Source of the DNA: Aldehydirespirator sp028819505
Lineage (GTDB): Bacteria > Actinomycetota > Acidimicrobiia > Acidimicrobiales > Aldehydirespiratoraceae
Assembly: GCA_965207755.1 (NCBI GenBank)
Contig: OZ242297.1
Span: 310,001 to 374,000, forward strand
DNA: 64,000 nucleotides
Direction: 5' to 3'
A program made the position numbers and the translations under genes. The notes below the pieces were generated by a model. It was not told where the DNA came from. It ran no database searches and saw nothing but the letters and a program-made list of their open reading frames with translations. Each line of letters starts with the position of its first letter. Position 1 is the first letter of the stretch. This document shows, piece after piece, positions 33,637 through 43,224 of this stretch.

Positions 33637-36594
33637 GTGATACCCAAGGAGTGCAAGCGGCTGGCGGAGGTTGACTTCCCGATTGCGGAGGTCTCGCGGC
33701 ACGCGGCGCGGGAGAAGTCGATTCGGCATGGGCACCCTTCGACGCTGCACCTTTGGTGGGCGCGCCGGCCGCTGGCTTCGTCGCGTGCGATGCTTCTGGC
33801 GCTGCTCCTGCCCGATCCCTGCGATCCAAAATGCCCGGACTCATTCAAGGAGACGGCCCGGAAGCTCCTGAGGAACATGCCAGGAACACCGCTCGGGTGG
33901 ACGCGCAACCTCCATACCGACGAGGGGCTGCGCCGAGTCGTTCTCAGCTTCATCGCTGACTTCGCCAACTGGGACAACTCGGCCGACGACAACTATGTGG
34001 GACTGGCTCGTGATCTCGTGAAGGCCGCGCACCCGGAGCAGATGCCCCTCGTTGTGGACCCGTTCGCAGGCGGTGGTTCGATCCCATTGGAGGCTCTCCG
34101 CCTCGGTTGCGATGCATTTGCCAGCGACCTCAACCCGGTGGCGTGCCTCATTCTCAGGGTAATGCTGGAGGGCATCCCCCGCCATGGCTCCGGCTTGGCC
34201 GACGAACTGCGAGAGGCTGGAGAGCAGATCAAGGCAGACGTTGAGCGAGAACTGGCCGCGCTTTACCCTTCCGATCCCGACGGAGCGACGCCGATCGCCT
34301 ACCTGTGGGCCCGCACCGTCCGATGCGAAGCACCTGACTGCGGTGCTGAGATCCCTCTCATGCGCTCCTTCTGGCTGTGCCGCAAAGCAAGTCGGAAGGT
34401 CGCCCTCAAGCCAAGGGTCACAATGAAGGACGGGACCGCTCCCCGGGTGAAGTTTGAGATCTTTGGGCCGGTGGCCGACAGCGAGGTGGCCGGCGGCACG
34501 GTGTCTCGCGCGAGGGCTACCTGCCCGTGCTGTCGAGCAGTGCTGCCCCCGGAGAGGGTACGCGCCCAACTCGCGAGCCAGAAGGGAGGCGCCGATTCCA
34601 CCTTCGACGACAACGGCAACCGTACGGGCGGGGCGCGGCTGACTGCCGTAGTGACACTCAAACCCAGCGAACGGGGTCGCCACTACCGACTGCCCACTGA
34701 TGCCGACTACGCGGCGGTCAGTGCAGCCCAGGAGCGTCTCGCATCCATCCTTCGAGAGTGGGAGCGGGATGGGCGGCAAGGCCTCTGCCCCGTGCCCGAC
34801 GAGCCTCTTCCTCCCATCGGCACACTTGGATTTCGAGTTCAGCGGTACGGAATGCTCCAGTGGAGCGACCTGTTCACCGCGCGTCAGAAGGTGGCTTTGC
34901 TGGAGCTAGGTCGGCGCTTGGCATCAGTTTCACCCAGCGTCCATGAGGTTGGTGCCGCCGCTGTCGATAGGACTGCCGACTACAACAGCGCAAGCTGCAG
35001 ATGGGTGCCGCATGGCGAGTTCATAGGCAACACCTTCACCCGCCAGGCACTGCCCATCGTCTGGGACTTCGCCGAAGTCAATCCCGTCACCGACTCCACG
35101 GGCAGCTTCCTCGGAGCAATCGAATGGATCTGCCACGTCGTCGAGGCGTGGCCTGGCTCGCCGGCTGGCAATTCTCAACAGGCCGACGCAATCTCGCACC
35201 CGCTTCCAGACCAGTCAGGAGACGTCTGGTTCACCGATCCTCCCTACTACGACGCGGTTCCATATGCCGACCTCTCGGACTTCTTCTTGGTCTGGCTCAG
35301 ACGGAGCCTGCCCGGACATCCGTTGTTGCGGGACCCTTTCGACCCGAGCAATCCGCTCTCGCCGAAGAGCGCCGAGGCGGTGCAGGACGAGACAAAGCAA
35401 GCGAATGGCGGAGCGAAGGACCGCGCATGGTTCGAGGAAACTATGGCCCAGGCCTTTGCCGAGGGACGCCGCGTCCTGAGCGACGACGGCATCGGCTCGG
35501 TCGTCTTCGCCCATAAGACGACCGAGGGATGGGAGGCGCTTCTCTCAGGGATGATTCGCGGCGGATGGACTATCACGGGGTCCTGGCCCATCGCGACCGA
35601 GATGAGGTCTCGGCTTCGGGCCCGTGATTCTGCGGCGCTTGCCACGAGCGTTCATCTTGTGTGTCGGCCGCGCCCCGACGACGCGCCGGTGGGTGAATGG
35701 GCCGACGTGCTGCGGGACCTGCCAGAACGGGTGGGCGACTGGATGGAGCGGTTGCAGGAGGAAGGCGTCCGGGGCGCAGACTTGGTGTTTGCCTGCGTCG
35801 GCCCTGCCTTGGAGATCTACAGCCGGTACTCAGCGGTGGAGACGGCCGACGGGCGGGTTGTCGCCTTGCCCGCCTACTTGGAGCGCGTCTGGGAGGTGGT
35901 GGGCCGAGAGGCGCTGGCGCAGATTCTGAGCACGGCCGAGGCCCAGGCCCGCAACGGCGCGGCCGGGGTGCTGGAGGAGGACGCCCGTCTCACTGCGCTG
36001 TTCCTGTGGACGATGCAGAGCACCGGCGAAGGCACGGACAGCGGGGACGAGCCTGGAGATGACGAGGACGCGGACGCGGCGGCGAGGCCCGACGCACACA
36101 GTCTTCCCTTCGATGTGGTGCGGCGCTTCGCTCAGCCTCTCGGCATACACCTCGACGAGTGGGAGTCGCGCATCATCGAGACAGACAAGGGCGTGGTGCG
36201 CCTGATCCCGGTGCGAGACCGCGGCAAGCAGCTCTTCGGGGACGGGGGTGCCGGTGTGCTGGCTGACGGGCTTGAGACTGCCGCCGCCTACGACCCGCAG
36301 CTCAGTTTGTTCCCGGAGCCGGCGCCGACAATTCAGGGCCGTACCAGCAGGCGAGGCGCAGCCGGCGAGATGGACGATCTCGACGCCTCCCCGAACGCCA
36401 CCACGCTGGACCGCATCCACGCCGCCATGCTGTTGCAAGGCTCGGGCCGCACCCAGGCGCTTCGAGCCCTGCTGCAGGCTGAGCAGGAGCGCGGGCCGGA
36501 CTTCGTGCGTCTCGCCAACGCGCTGTCGGCGCTGTACCCGCGCGGCAGCGACGAGAAGCGGCTCCTCGACGCGATGCTGCTGGCCGCGAGGTAG
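33637..36594 (+). CDS. DUF1156 DNA methyltransferase (Hma-type defence)
   Basis: 985 aa from GTG 33637. N-terminal DUF1156 (residues 1-~70, RLAEVDFPIAEVSRHAAREK and WWARRPLASSRAM), SAM-binding motif VVDPFAGGGSIPLEALRLG (~139-157), a large insert with cysteine pairs (CEAPDCGAE, ATCPCCRAV), and the catalytic DPPYYDAVPYADLSDFF (~533), the DPPY motif of amino-methylating DNA methyltransferases. It would mark host DNA or, in this family's systems, modify the target of the helicase/ATPase. Flanked on both sides by DUF433/DUF5615 pairs. Confidence 0.9.
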   Translation: MIPKECKRLAEVDFPIAEVSRHAAREKSIRHGHPSTLHLWWARRPLASSRAMLLALLLPDPCDPKCPDSFKETARKLLRNMPGTPLGWTRNLHTDEGLRRVVLSFIADFANWDNSADDNYVGLARDLVKAAHPEQMPLVVDPFAGGGSIPLEALRLGCDAFASDLNPVACLILRVMLEGIPRHGSGLADELREAGEQIKADVERELAALYPSDPDGATPIAYLWARTVRCEAPDCGAEIPLMRSFWLCRKASRKVALKPRVTMKDGTAPRVKFEIFGPVADSEVAGGTVSRARATCPCCRAVLPPERVRAQLASQKGGADSTFDDNGNRTGGARLTAVVTLKPSERGRHYRLPTDADYAAVSAAQERLASILREWERDGRQGLCPVPDEPLPPIGTLGFRVQRYGMLQWSDLFTARQKVALLELGRRLASVSPSVHEVGAAAVDRTADYNSASCRWVPHGEFIGNTFTRQALPIVWDFAEVNPVTDSTGSFLGAIEWICHVVEAWPGSPAGNSQQADAISHPLPDQSGDVWFTDPPYYDAVPYADLSDFFLVWLRRSLPGHPLLRDPFDPSNPLSPKSAEAVQDETKQANGGAKDRAWFEETMAQAFAEGRRVLSDDGIGSVVFAHKTTEGWEALLSGMIRGGWTITGSWPIATEMRSRLRARDSAALATSVHLVCRPRPDDAPVGEWADVLRDLPERVGDWMERLQEEGVRGADLVFACVGPALEIYSRYSAVETADGRVVALPAYLERVWEVVGREALAQILSTAEAQARNGAAGVLEEDARLTALFLWTMQSTGEGTDSGDEPGDDEDADAAARPDAHSLPFDVVRRFAQPLGIHLDEWESRIIETDKGVVRLIPVRDRGKQLFGDGGAGVLADGLETAAAYDPQLSLFPEPAPTIQGRTSRRGAAGEMDDLDASPNATTLDRIHAAMLLQGSGRTQALRALLQAEQERGPDFVRLANALSALYPRGSDEKRLLDAMLLAAR

Positions 36595-36604
36595 CGTTGT
36601 TGCC

Positions 36605-36877
36605 ATGGATGTCACCGACGACAGGCCAATGACCGACGAGGATGAGCTGTTGAAGCGCATCACAGTGCGCTCCGACATCTTCGGCGGCAAGCCGATCATC
36701 CGCGACATGCGCTTCGCGGTCGAGCACGTCTTGGGGATGCTGGCCGCAGGCGACAGCGTGGAGACGATCCTCGAGAATTATGAGATCCTGGAGCCCGAGG
36801 ACATTCAGGCCTGCCTGGTCTTTGCGTATCGCTCGATCGTGGGTACCTGCGTATACGACCGGATTCTCGTTCACTGA
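36605..36877 (+). CDS. DUF433-family antitoxin-like protein, second copy
   Basis: 90 aa from ATG 36605. SDIFGGKPIIRDMRFAVEHV, LGMLAAGDSVETILENYEIL and EPEDIQACLVFAYRS match DUF433. TAGCGT (36592-36597, including the methylase stop) lies 7 nt before the ATG, a typical leaderless promoter here. Sequence differs clearly from the copy at 32960, so this is not a recent duplication. Partner DUF5615 follows after 6 nt. Confidence 0.82.
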   Translation: MDVTDDRPMTDEDELLKRITVRSDIFGGKPIIRDMRFAVEHVLGMLAAGDSVETILENYEILEPEDIQACLVFAYRSIVGTCVYDRILVH

Positions 36878-36883
36878 GCGAGC

Positions 36884-37258
36884 GTGAAGTTCCTCCTCGA
36901 CGCGTGTGTGGACTCGCGCGGCCTCCGCGCACTGCTGATCGGGAGACGTCACGATGTCGCCTCCGCAGCGCGGGTCGGACCCAACACGCCTGACGATCTA
37001 CTGCTCGCGCTCGCCGCCCAGGAGCGGCGAGTGCTGATCACGTCGGACAAGGACTTCGGTGTGCTGGTGTTCGTCCACCGGATGCCGCACGCGGGCATCG
37101 TGCGCCTCACCGACATGTCGGACCCAGGGAGGATCGCGGCGATGCAGGAGGTACTTGACGACCACTCGGCCGCGCTCGGCCAGCACGCGATCCTGGTCGT
37201 GTCACCCAAGCGGATTCGCGTGAGCTTCGCGGACCCTGAGGGCCGGCGCGAAGGCTAG
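36884..37258 (+). CDS. DUF5615 PIN-like toxin candidate, second copy
   Basis: 124 aa. KFLLDACVDSRGLRALLIGR, NTPDDLLLALAAQERRVLIT and SDKDFGVLVFVHRMPHAGIV show the PIN-like acidic residues. Start is the GTG at 36884. Its stop codon TAG lies inside the 4-bp CTAG duplicated by the IS1380 insertion, so the gene end was preserved exactly. Confidence 0.8.
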   Translation: MKFLLDACVDSRGLRALLIGRRHDVASAARVGPNTPDDLLLALAAQERRVLITSDKDFGVLVFVHRMPHAGIVRLTDMSDPGRIAAMQEVLDDHSAALGQHAILVVSPKRIRVSFADPEGRREG

Positions 37259-37389
37259 CCCTGATCGTTCACGAAGGTGCGGCTCCGGTGGTTGCGGGTC
37301 CGCGGAAAAGCCCCTCCGATGTGGGATGATGCGTGTTGTAGACCACGTATCTGACCCACGGGAAGGGGCATCTCCGAGATGAAGTCTAA

Positions 37390-38856
37390 CAGGGTGCTGA
37401 AATTTGGGGGTTTGGGTGGTTTGGCTGTGCCGGGGCGGGGTTTGGGCCTGGTTCGGGTCTGTTGTGGGGGTTCTGGGGGCTGGTGCCGGGGTCGGGGTCG
37501 GGTGATGTGGGGCTCTGGGCGGGGCTGTGGCGGCTCCGGGGGCCCCGGCCGGGGGTTCGGCCGGGGCGGGTTCAGGCTGTGGGCGTGTCGAGTCGGGCTA
37601 TGCGCACGAGGTTGTAGGTGGCGGCGGCGATGAGGAACCAGGACCGGTTGCGTTGTCGTCCCTTGTGGCGGAGTTTTCGTCCTCCGGCGATGGTCTTGAT
37701 CCATCCGAAGGGCTCCTCGACGCGTTTTCGGGCCTGCTGGGAGATCGTGTATCCGACATGTCGGGTGGTGCGCCGGTCGATCGCCGATCGGCGTCCGGTG
37801 GTGTTCTGGGCGACATGGGGCGTGAACCCCGCGGCGCGGGCGTCGGCGACGAAGCCCGCGGTGTCGTAGTGGCGGTCCCCGCCCACGGTGCGCCGCCGCG
37901 CCCGCGGCGGGGCTCTGTTGAGCATCTGCGCCGCGGTGTCGCGCTCGGCGAAGCCGTCGGCTGGGGTGAGCTCGGCGTCGACGATGAGCCCGTTGCGGTT
38001 CTCGGTGAGCAGATGCCCCATGAAGCACAGCGAAGCGCCGGTCCCTGAGGACTTGCGGTACAGCTTCGCCTCGGGATCCGTCACCGACACGTGGGTGTCG
38101 TTGCAGCGCCGCTCGCCGCGCCAGTCCACCTCGCGATTGCGGCCCTTCGGCTCAGAGCCCTTCGACTCGCGGCCCTTCGGCTTGCGGCTCTTCGGCTTGG
38201 AGCCCTTCGGCTCGCGGCCCTTCGGCTCGGGGCCGCCCGCGTCGGCCGGCCCGGACCCGGCGCCCCCGGACCCGGCGCCCCCGGACCCGGGATCCTGCGG
38301 GGAGGCCCTGGGCTTGAAGCTCTTGTGAGACGCCCAAGCCTCCAACAGCGTGCCGTCCACACTGAAATGCGCGCTCGAGCAGTACCGGCGCAGCCTCGCC
38401 TGGTCTGTCACCGCGGCGAAGAACCGGTCCGCGATCTCATGGTCCAACAACCGCTGCCGGTTCTTGGAGAACGTCGACGCGTCGAAGCCGCGCTCGTCGA
38501 TGCGCAGCCCCAAGAACCACTTGAACAACATGTCATAGTTCAGCCGCTCACAGAACGCCCGCTCAGAGCGCATCGAGTACAGCGCCATCAGAACCGACGC
38601 CTTCAACAGCATCTCAGGCGGCACGCTCGGACGGCCCCGAGGCGGATACATCGCCGCCAACTCCGCGTCGAGGCCCGCCAGCACCGCATCCACCACCGCC
38701 TTGATCCGCCGGATCGGATGACCCTCACCGATCAGATCCTCCGCCGACAGAGTCGAAAACATCGCCGTCTGGGCATCAACCGTTCCACGCATACCAACAT
38801 CATCCCACACCCCACCCACAAACGCGAGCACCCCAAACGACTTTTTCAGCACCCTG
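37390..38856 (-). mobile_element. IS5-family insertion sequence (1467 bp)
   Basis: Terminal inverted repeats CAGGGTGCTGAAA at 37390 and, complemented, ending at 38856. The 4-bp target duplication CTAA (37386-37389, 38857-38860) fits the YTAR preference of IS5 elements. Inserted after codon 3 of the IS1380 transposase gene. Confidence 0.88.
37572..38792 (-). CDS. IS5-family transposase with low-complexity insert
   Basis: 406 aa from ATG 38792. N-terminal IS5-type domain (DRFFAAVTDQARL, YDMLFKWFLGL), first catalytic Asp in HFSVDGTLLEAWASHKSF, second in VGGDRHYDTAGF, and Glu in ARKRVEEPFGWIKTI. Between the first and second Asp lies a ~55-residue Gly/Ser/Pro/Lys/Glu insert repeating EPKG/KPKG units, longer than usual. 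The gene appears intact, so the element may still be active. Confidence 0.88.
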   Translation of the reverse strand: MRGTVDAQTAMFSTLSAEDLIGEGHPIRRIKAVVDAVLAGLDAELAAMYPPRGRPSVPPEMLLKASVLMALYSMRSERAFCERLNYDMLFKWFLGLRIDERGFDASTFSKNRQRLLDHEIADRFFAAVTDQARLRRYCSSAHFSVDGTLLEAWASHKSFKPRASPQDPGSGGAGSGGAGSGPADAGGPEPKGREPKGSKPKSRKPKGRESKGSEPKGRNREVDWRGERRCNDTHVSVTDPEAKLYRKSSGTGASLCFMGHLLTENRNGLIVDAELTPADGFAERDTAAQMLNRAPPRARRRTVGGDRHYDTAGFVADARAAGFTPHVAQNTTGRRSAIDRRTTRHVGYTISQQARKRVEEPFGWIKTIAGGRKLRHKGRQRNRSWFLIAAATYNLVRIARLDTPTA

Positions 38857-40452
38857 CTAACAGTGTTGGCGATGTGAGGGTGACAGGCGGCGGCGGGCAG
38901 GTCGCGGCGTATGGGGGGTTGTTCGTTCTGGGGCGTTTCTGTGATGGTTTGGGGCTGGGGTCTGCGTTGTCGGCTGCGGTTGCGCCGAGGGGTGAGCGGG
39001 CGCCTGTTCATGATCGGGGCAGGGTGCTGGTGCATGCTCTGTTGATGTTGGCGGGCGGCTGGGAGTGCTGCGCGGACATCGAGCATCTGCGGGCTCAGCC
39101 TGTGTTGTTCGGCGAGGTGGCGTCGGACTCGACGCTGTATCGCACGCTGCGGGAGCTGAGCCCTGATGTGGTGGCGAACTTGTTGTTGGCGGCGGCTGAG
39201 GTGCGCGCCGCTGTGTGGGAGCGCGGCGGCGGGGTGTCGGGCGATGCGCCGGTGGTGCTCGACATCGACTCGACGCTGGTGGAGGTCCACTCTGAGAACA
39301 AGCAGGGCGCGGCGGCGCATTTCAAGGGAGGGTTCGGGTTCCATCCGATGCTGTGCGCCGCAGACGGCGAGCCGCTGTCGGTGATGCTGCGCCCCGGCAA
39401 CGCGGCCGCCAACAGCATCGGTGACCACATTGCGGTGCTCGACGCGGCTGTGGGGCAGCTTCCCGCCGCGGCGGCGGCCGGGCACCGAGAAGGCGACGGC
39501 GCCGCCGCGGCGGCGCGAAAGATGCAGTTGCGCACAGACGCCGCCGGGTGCTCGACGGAGATCGCGGCCGCCTGCCGGGCCCGCAACATCGAGTTCTTGT
39601 TGACGGCGCGCTCCAACAACGAGGTCACTGCGGCCATAGACCACAGCCGCTTCGACCGCGAGGGCTGGCAGCCGGCGCGGCGCGCCGACGGCGAGCTCGA
39701 CGACAGCGCCCAGGTCGCGGACCTCAGCGCCCTCGTCGAGCTCAAAGACTGGCCCCGAGGCACCAGGTTCATCGCCCGCCGCGAGCGGCGCCACCCCGGC
39801 GCGCAGCGCAGCCTGTTCGACTCGGACCTGTGGCGCTACCGCGGGTTCTACACCGACGCCGCCGGAGACCCCGCCGAACTCGACGCGCACCACCGCGCCC
39901 ACGCCTGCGTCGAGGACACCATCGACCGGCTCAAAGACTCCGGCCTTGAGCGCATGCCCTTCAGCGACTACGACGCCAACAGCGCCTGGACCCAGCTCGT
40001 CGCGCTCTCGTCCGCGGTGGTGAGATGGTTCCAGCGACTCTGCCTCACAGGCCCCCTCGCCAAAGCCGCCCCCAAACGCCTCAGATGGCAGCTCTGGCAC
40101 GCCCCCGGCAGGCTCGTGCGCTCCGCAAGAACATGGACCCTGCGCACCCTCGACTGGTGGCCCGCCGCCCCCCAACTCCTCGCCGCACACCGCAACTGCG
40201 GCCCCCCATAACGGCCCACACCGCCCCGAGCGCCACCGGCCGCGAAACCCCTGGCGCCACGCGCCCAAAACCCCAACGAACCCCCCGAAACCGGCCCGAC
40301 ACTCCAAACAGGCCACAACACCACCGGCGCGAACACCCGCCCCACATACCACCCGCCCCCAAAACACACCAAAATACACTCTCACCGGCCGCTCACGAAT
40401 TCTCGTGAACGATTGGGGCTAGGGTTTCGCGGCCCTGGCGGGAGCGGTGAGC

Positions 40453-43224
40453 ATGAGGCCCTGGTACAAGATCGTCGAGCTTCGCAAGGAGGTACGCGAG
40501 GGGCGGTCGTTCAGCCCCGACGAGTTCGCCATCGCGTTGGAGCAGGTCGTGGCCGGGACGGCGCCGCGGGACTACCGCGACCCGGAGCAGTTCTTCTCGC
40601 GTACCTGCTTCACCCGCGCCCTGACGGAGCATTCGGGCATGGTGCTGCGGCGCCTGTCGGGCCGGACGGAGAACACTGCGCCGGTGCTGACGCTCATCAC
40701 CCAGTTCGGCGGGGGCAAGACTCACACGCTGACCGCGCTGTACCACCTCGCGAGTGCGGGGCGAGCGGCGGATTCCATGCCCGGCGTATCGGGCCTTCTG
40801 AGCGCTGCGGACGTTGTCCAGGTTCCAGCGGCGCGTGTCGGGGTGTTCGTGGGCAATGCCTGGGATCCCGGCGACGGCCGGGAGACGCCGTGGATCGATC
40901 TGGCACGGCAGTTGGCCGGCGATCGGGGCGTGGAGGCTTTGGGTGATGCCGCGGTGACCGCGCCGCCGGGAACGGAGGCGCTGTCGAGGGTGTTCACCGC
41001 GGCGAACGGGCCTGTGCTGCTGTTGTTCGACGAGGTGCTCAACTTCGTCAACCGCCACCGGGCCATGGCGGAGCCGTTCCATGCCTTCCTGCAGAACCTG
41101 ACTGTCGCGGTCACCGGGACGACCCAGGCGGCGGCGGTCATCAGCCTGCCCCGCAGCCAGGTCGAGATGACGGCGTGGGATCAGGAGTGGCAGGACCGCA
41201 TCACCAAGGTCGTGCGGCGAGTCGCCCAGGACCTCATCGCCAACGACGAGTCCGAGATCAGCGAAGTGGTTCGCCGGCGGCTCTTCGAGGATCTCGGCCC
41301 CGACACCACCCGCCGTCGGGTTGCCAAGGCGTACGCCGACTGGTGTTTCGAGCGCTCGGCCCGGCTGCCGGCCGAATGGACCGCGGTCGACTCGGCCAGC
41401 ACAGCAAGCAGAGGGCGCCAGCACCTCCGGGGCCGCTTCGAGGCGTGCTATCCGTTCCACCCGGCCACGCTGTCGGTGTTCCAGCGCAAATGGCGGGCGC
41501 TCGCTCAGTTCCAGCAGACACGGGGGGCGCTGGCGATGCTGGCGCAGTGGATCTCCTGGGCGGCGCGCGAGCAGTTCAATACGGCTCGCAGCGAGCCGCT
41601 GATCACGCTGGGGTCCGCGCCGCTTCACGTCGGGGAGTTCCGTGCCGTCGTGCTCGGACAGCTGGGAGAGCCCCGCCTCGATGCCGCCATAGACGCCGAC
41701 CTCGCAGCCGAGACGGCTCACGCCCGAGCCCTCGACACCGACACCGGCGGCGCGCTGCGCGACATCCACCGCCGTGTGGGCACGGCCATCCTGTTCGAGT
41801 CGTCGGGCGGGCAGGTGGACAAGGTGGCCCACCTGCCCGAGCTGCGGTTCGCGCTCGGCGAGCCCGAAGTCGACACCACCAGCATCGACAACGCGGCCGC
41901 CGCCCTCGATCGCTCCGGCTTCTTCATGCGCACCGTCGGCACCGACGGCTACCGCATCCACCACCAGGCCACCCTTCGCAAGGTCGTCAGCGACCGGCGT
42001 GCATCCCTCGACGACGCGACCGAGGTGATGCCGGAGCTGCGCAGGATCGTCAAAGACGAGTTCGAGCGGGGCGCGACACTGCCGCTGGTCTGCTTCCCCG
42101 GCGACGGAGACGCCGTCGCGGACTCGCCGCGTCTGACACTGGTGGTGCTGGACCCGGCACAGGAGTGGCACCACGGCGAGGACGGCCTGGCCGAGCGCAT
42201 CGGTGCCTGGACCGCGCAGCGGGGCAAGTCGCCCCGGCTGCACCCGTCTGCGCTGGTCTGGTGCATGAAGAAGCCCGGGCGCGATCTCAAGGACCGCGTC
42301 GAGCTGCTGCTCGCGTGGCGGCGAGTGTCCCACGAACTCTCCCAGGGCATCCTCGGCGCCGAGGTCGAGCGAGCCGACAACACCGAGGTGAAGGCCCGGG
42401 TCCGGGAGGCCCAGGAGGCCGCCAAGGACGAGGTGTGGGCGGGCTACCGCTTCGTGGCACTGGCCGACGCCAAGGAACCCACAGGCCTCAAGGTGATCGA
42501 CCTCGGCGCGGGCCACTCCAGCGCCAGTGAGACGCTCTGCGGACGGATAGTCGCCGCGTTGCGGTCGCAGGGCCTGCTCAACGAGACCATCGGGTCGGGC
42601 TACATCGAGCGCAACTGGCCGCCCGCGTTCAAAGAATCGGGCGAATGGCCACTTGTGAGCCTGCGCCAGAGCTTCCTCGACGGGTCCCTCACGCGGCTCG
42701 CAGATCCCGACAGGGTCATCCGCCAGCGGGTAGCCGAATGGGTTCAGGCCGGCGACTTCGGCCTCGCCTCCGGCGGCCTCGACGACGGCGACCTTCGAAC
42801 AGTGTGGTTCGAGGAGCTCGTCGCAACCGAGGAGATCGCCTACGAGCCAGGCGTGTTCCTCCTCACGAAGGCCCGAGCCGAGATGCTCCGGCACCCGACG
42901 GATCCCCAGCCTGCCGACCCGCCGACACCCGATCCCGAACCCGAGGATCCCCACTACACCGAGCCCGCTGAGGCCACCAGCCCCAGCAGGGCCACTCTGC
43001 GAGTGACGGGAACGCTCCCGCCGACAGCCTGGAACCGCTTCGGCACCAAGGTCCTGCCCAAGCTGCATGCCTGCGACAGCGTCTCCGTGAGAGTCGAGCT
43101 ACAGGCCGACGCCAGCGGCGACCTGGCAGCAAGCATCGAGGCGGACCTTCGTCAGGCAGTCATCGAACTGAATCTGAATGACCAGCTGCAAGTCGAGCGC
43201 AAGGAATCCCCGGACAGCGGATAG
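40453..43224 (+). CDS. DUF499 AAA-type ATPase (Hma-type defence)
   Basis: 923 aa from ATG 40453 (GTG 40447 is also possible; GGGAG upstream). N-terminal P-loop TQFGGGKTHTLTAL (~82-95), Walker B PVLLLFDEVLNFVNRHRAM (~187-205), then long helical regions; the last ~110 residues follow a Pro-rich linker (PADPPTPDPEPEDP). DUF499 proteins accompany DUF1156 methylases and SNF2 helicases in the helicase-methylase-ATPase loci. It is cut off from the upstream genes by the nested IS elements, and transcription may depend on read-through or an IS-borne promoter. Confidence 0.88.
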   Translation: MRPWYKIVELRKEVREGRSFSPDEFAIALEQVVAGTAPRDYRDPEQFFSRTCFTRALTEHSGMVLRRLSGRTENTAPVLTLITQFGGGKTHTLTALYHLASAGRAADSMPGVSGLLSAADVVQVPAARVGVFVGNAWDPGDGRETPWIDLARQLAGDRGVEALGDAAVTAPPGTEALSRVFTAANGPVLLLFDEVLNFVNRHRAMAEPFHAFLQNLTVAVTGTTQAAAVISLPRSQVEMTAWDQEWQDRITKVVRRVAQDLIANDESEISEVVRRRLFEDLGPDTTRRRVAKAYADWCFERSARLPAEWTAVDSASTASRGRQHLRGRFEACYPFHPATLSVFQRKWRALAQFQQTRGALAMLAQWISWAAREQFNTARSEPLITLGSAPLHVGEFRAVVLGQLGEPRLDAAIDADLAAETAHARALDTDTGGALRDIHRRVGTAILFESSGGQVDKVAHLPELRFALGEPEVDTTSIDNAAAALDRSGFFMRTVGTDGYRIHHQATLRKVVSDRRASLDDATEVMPELRRIVKDEFERGATLPLVCFPGDGDAVADSPRLTLVVLDPAQEWHHGEDGLAERIGAWTAQRGKSPRLHPSALVWCMKKPGRDLKDRVELLLAWRRVSHELSQGILGAEVERADNTEVKARVREAQEAAKDEVWAGYRFVALADAKEPTGLKVIDLGAGHSSASETLCGRIVAALRSQGLLNETIGSGYIERNWPPAFKESGEWPLVSLRQSFLDGSLTRLADPDRVIRQRVAEWVQAGDFGLASGGLDDGDLRTVWFEELVATEEIAYEPGVFLLTKARAEMLRHPTDPQPADPPTPDPEPEDPHYTEPAEATSPSRATLRVTGTLPPTAWNRFGTKVLPKLHACDSVSVRVELQADASGDLAASIEADLRQAVIELNLNDQLQVERKESPDSG

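Larger units (their letters stand above)
37379..40211 (+). pseudogene. IS1380-family transposase gene, split by the IS5 insertion
   Basis: The ATG and first codons (37379-37389) are separated from the rest (38861-40211) by the nested IS5. Removing it and one CTAA restores one frame beginning MKSNSVGDVRVTGGG, ~453 codons. DDE-transposase features are in LDIDSTLVEVHSENKQGAA, FHPMLCAADGEPLSVMLRPG, FLLTARSNNEV and the C-terminal RAHACVEDTIDRLKDSGLER with the catalytic Glu. Only the start is displaced, so the coding part is otherwise intact. Confidence 0.85.
37259..40418 (+). mobile_element. IS1380-family element, interrupted by an IS5-family element
   Basis: Ends carry imperfect inverted repeats (left CCCTGATCGTTCACGA, right complement CCCCAATCGTTCACGA) and are flanked by the 4-bp direct repeat CTAG at 37255-37258 and 40419-40422. 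Without the nested element and its duplication it would be ~1.69 kb, normal for IS1380. It separates the second DUF5615 gene from the DUF499 ATPase of the defence operon without breaking either. Confidence 0.88.

Noticed and set aside
41175..42530. 451-codon open frame inside the DUF499 gene
   Set aside because: Arg/Ala/Gly-rich shadow in another frame of the same strand.
29515..43224. DISARM class 1 system
   Set aside because: Helicase and methylase are reminiscent, but drmA, drmB and drmC are absent and a DUF499 ATPase is present, which fits the helicase-methylase-ATPase type better.
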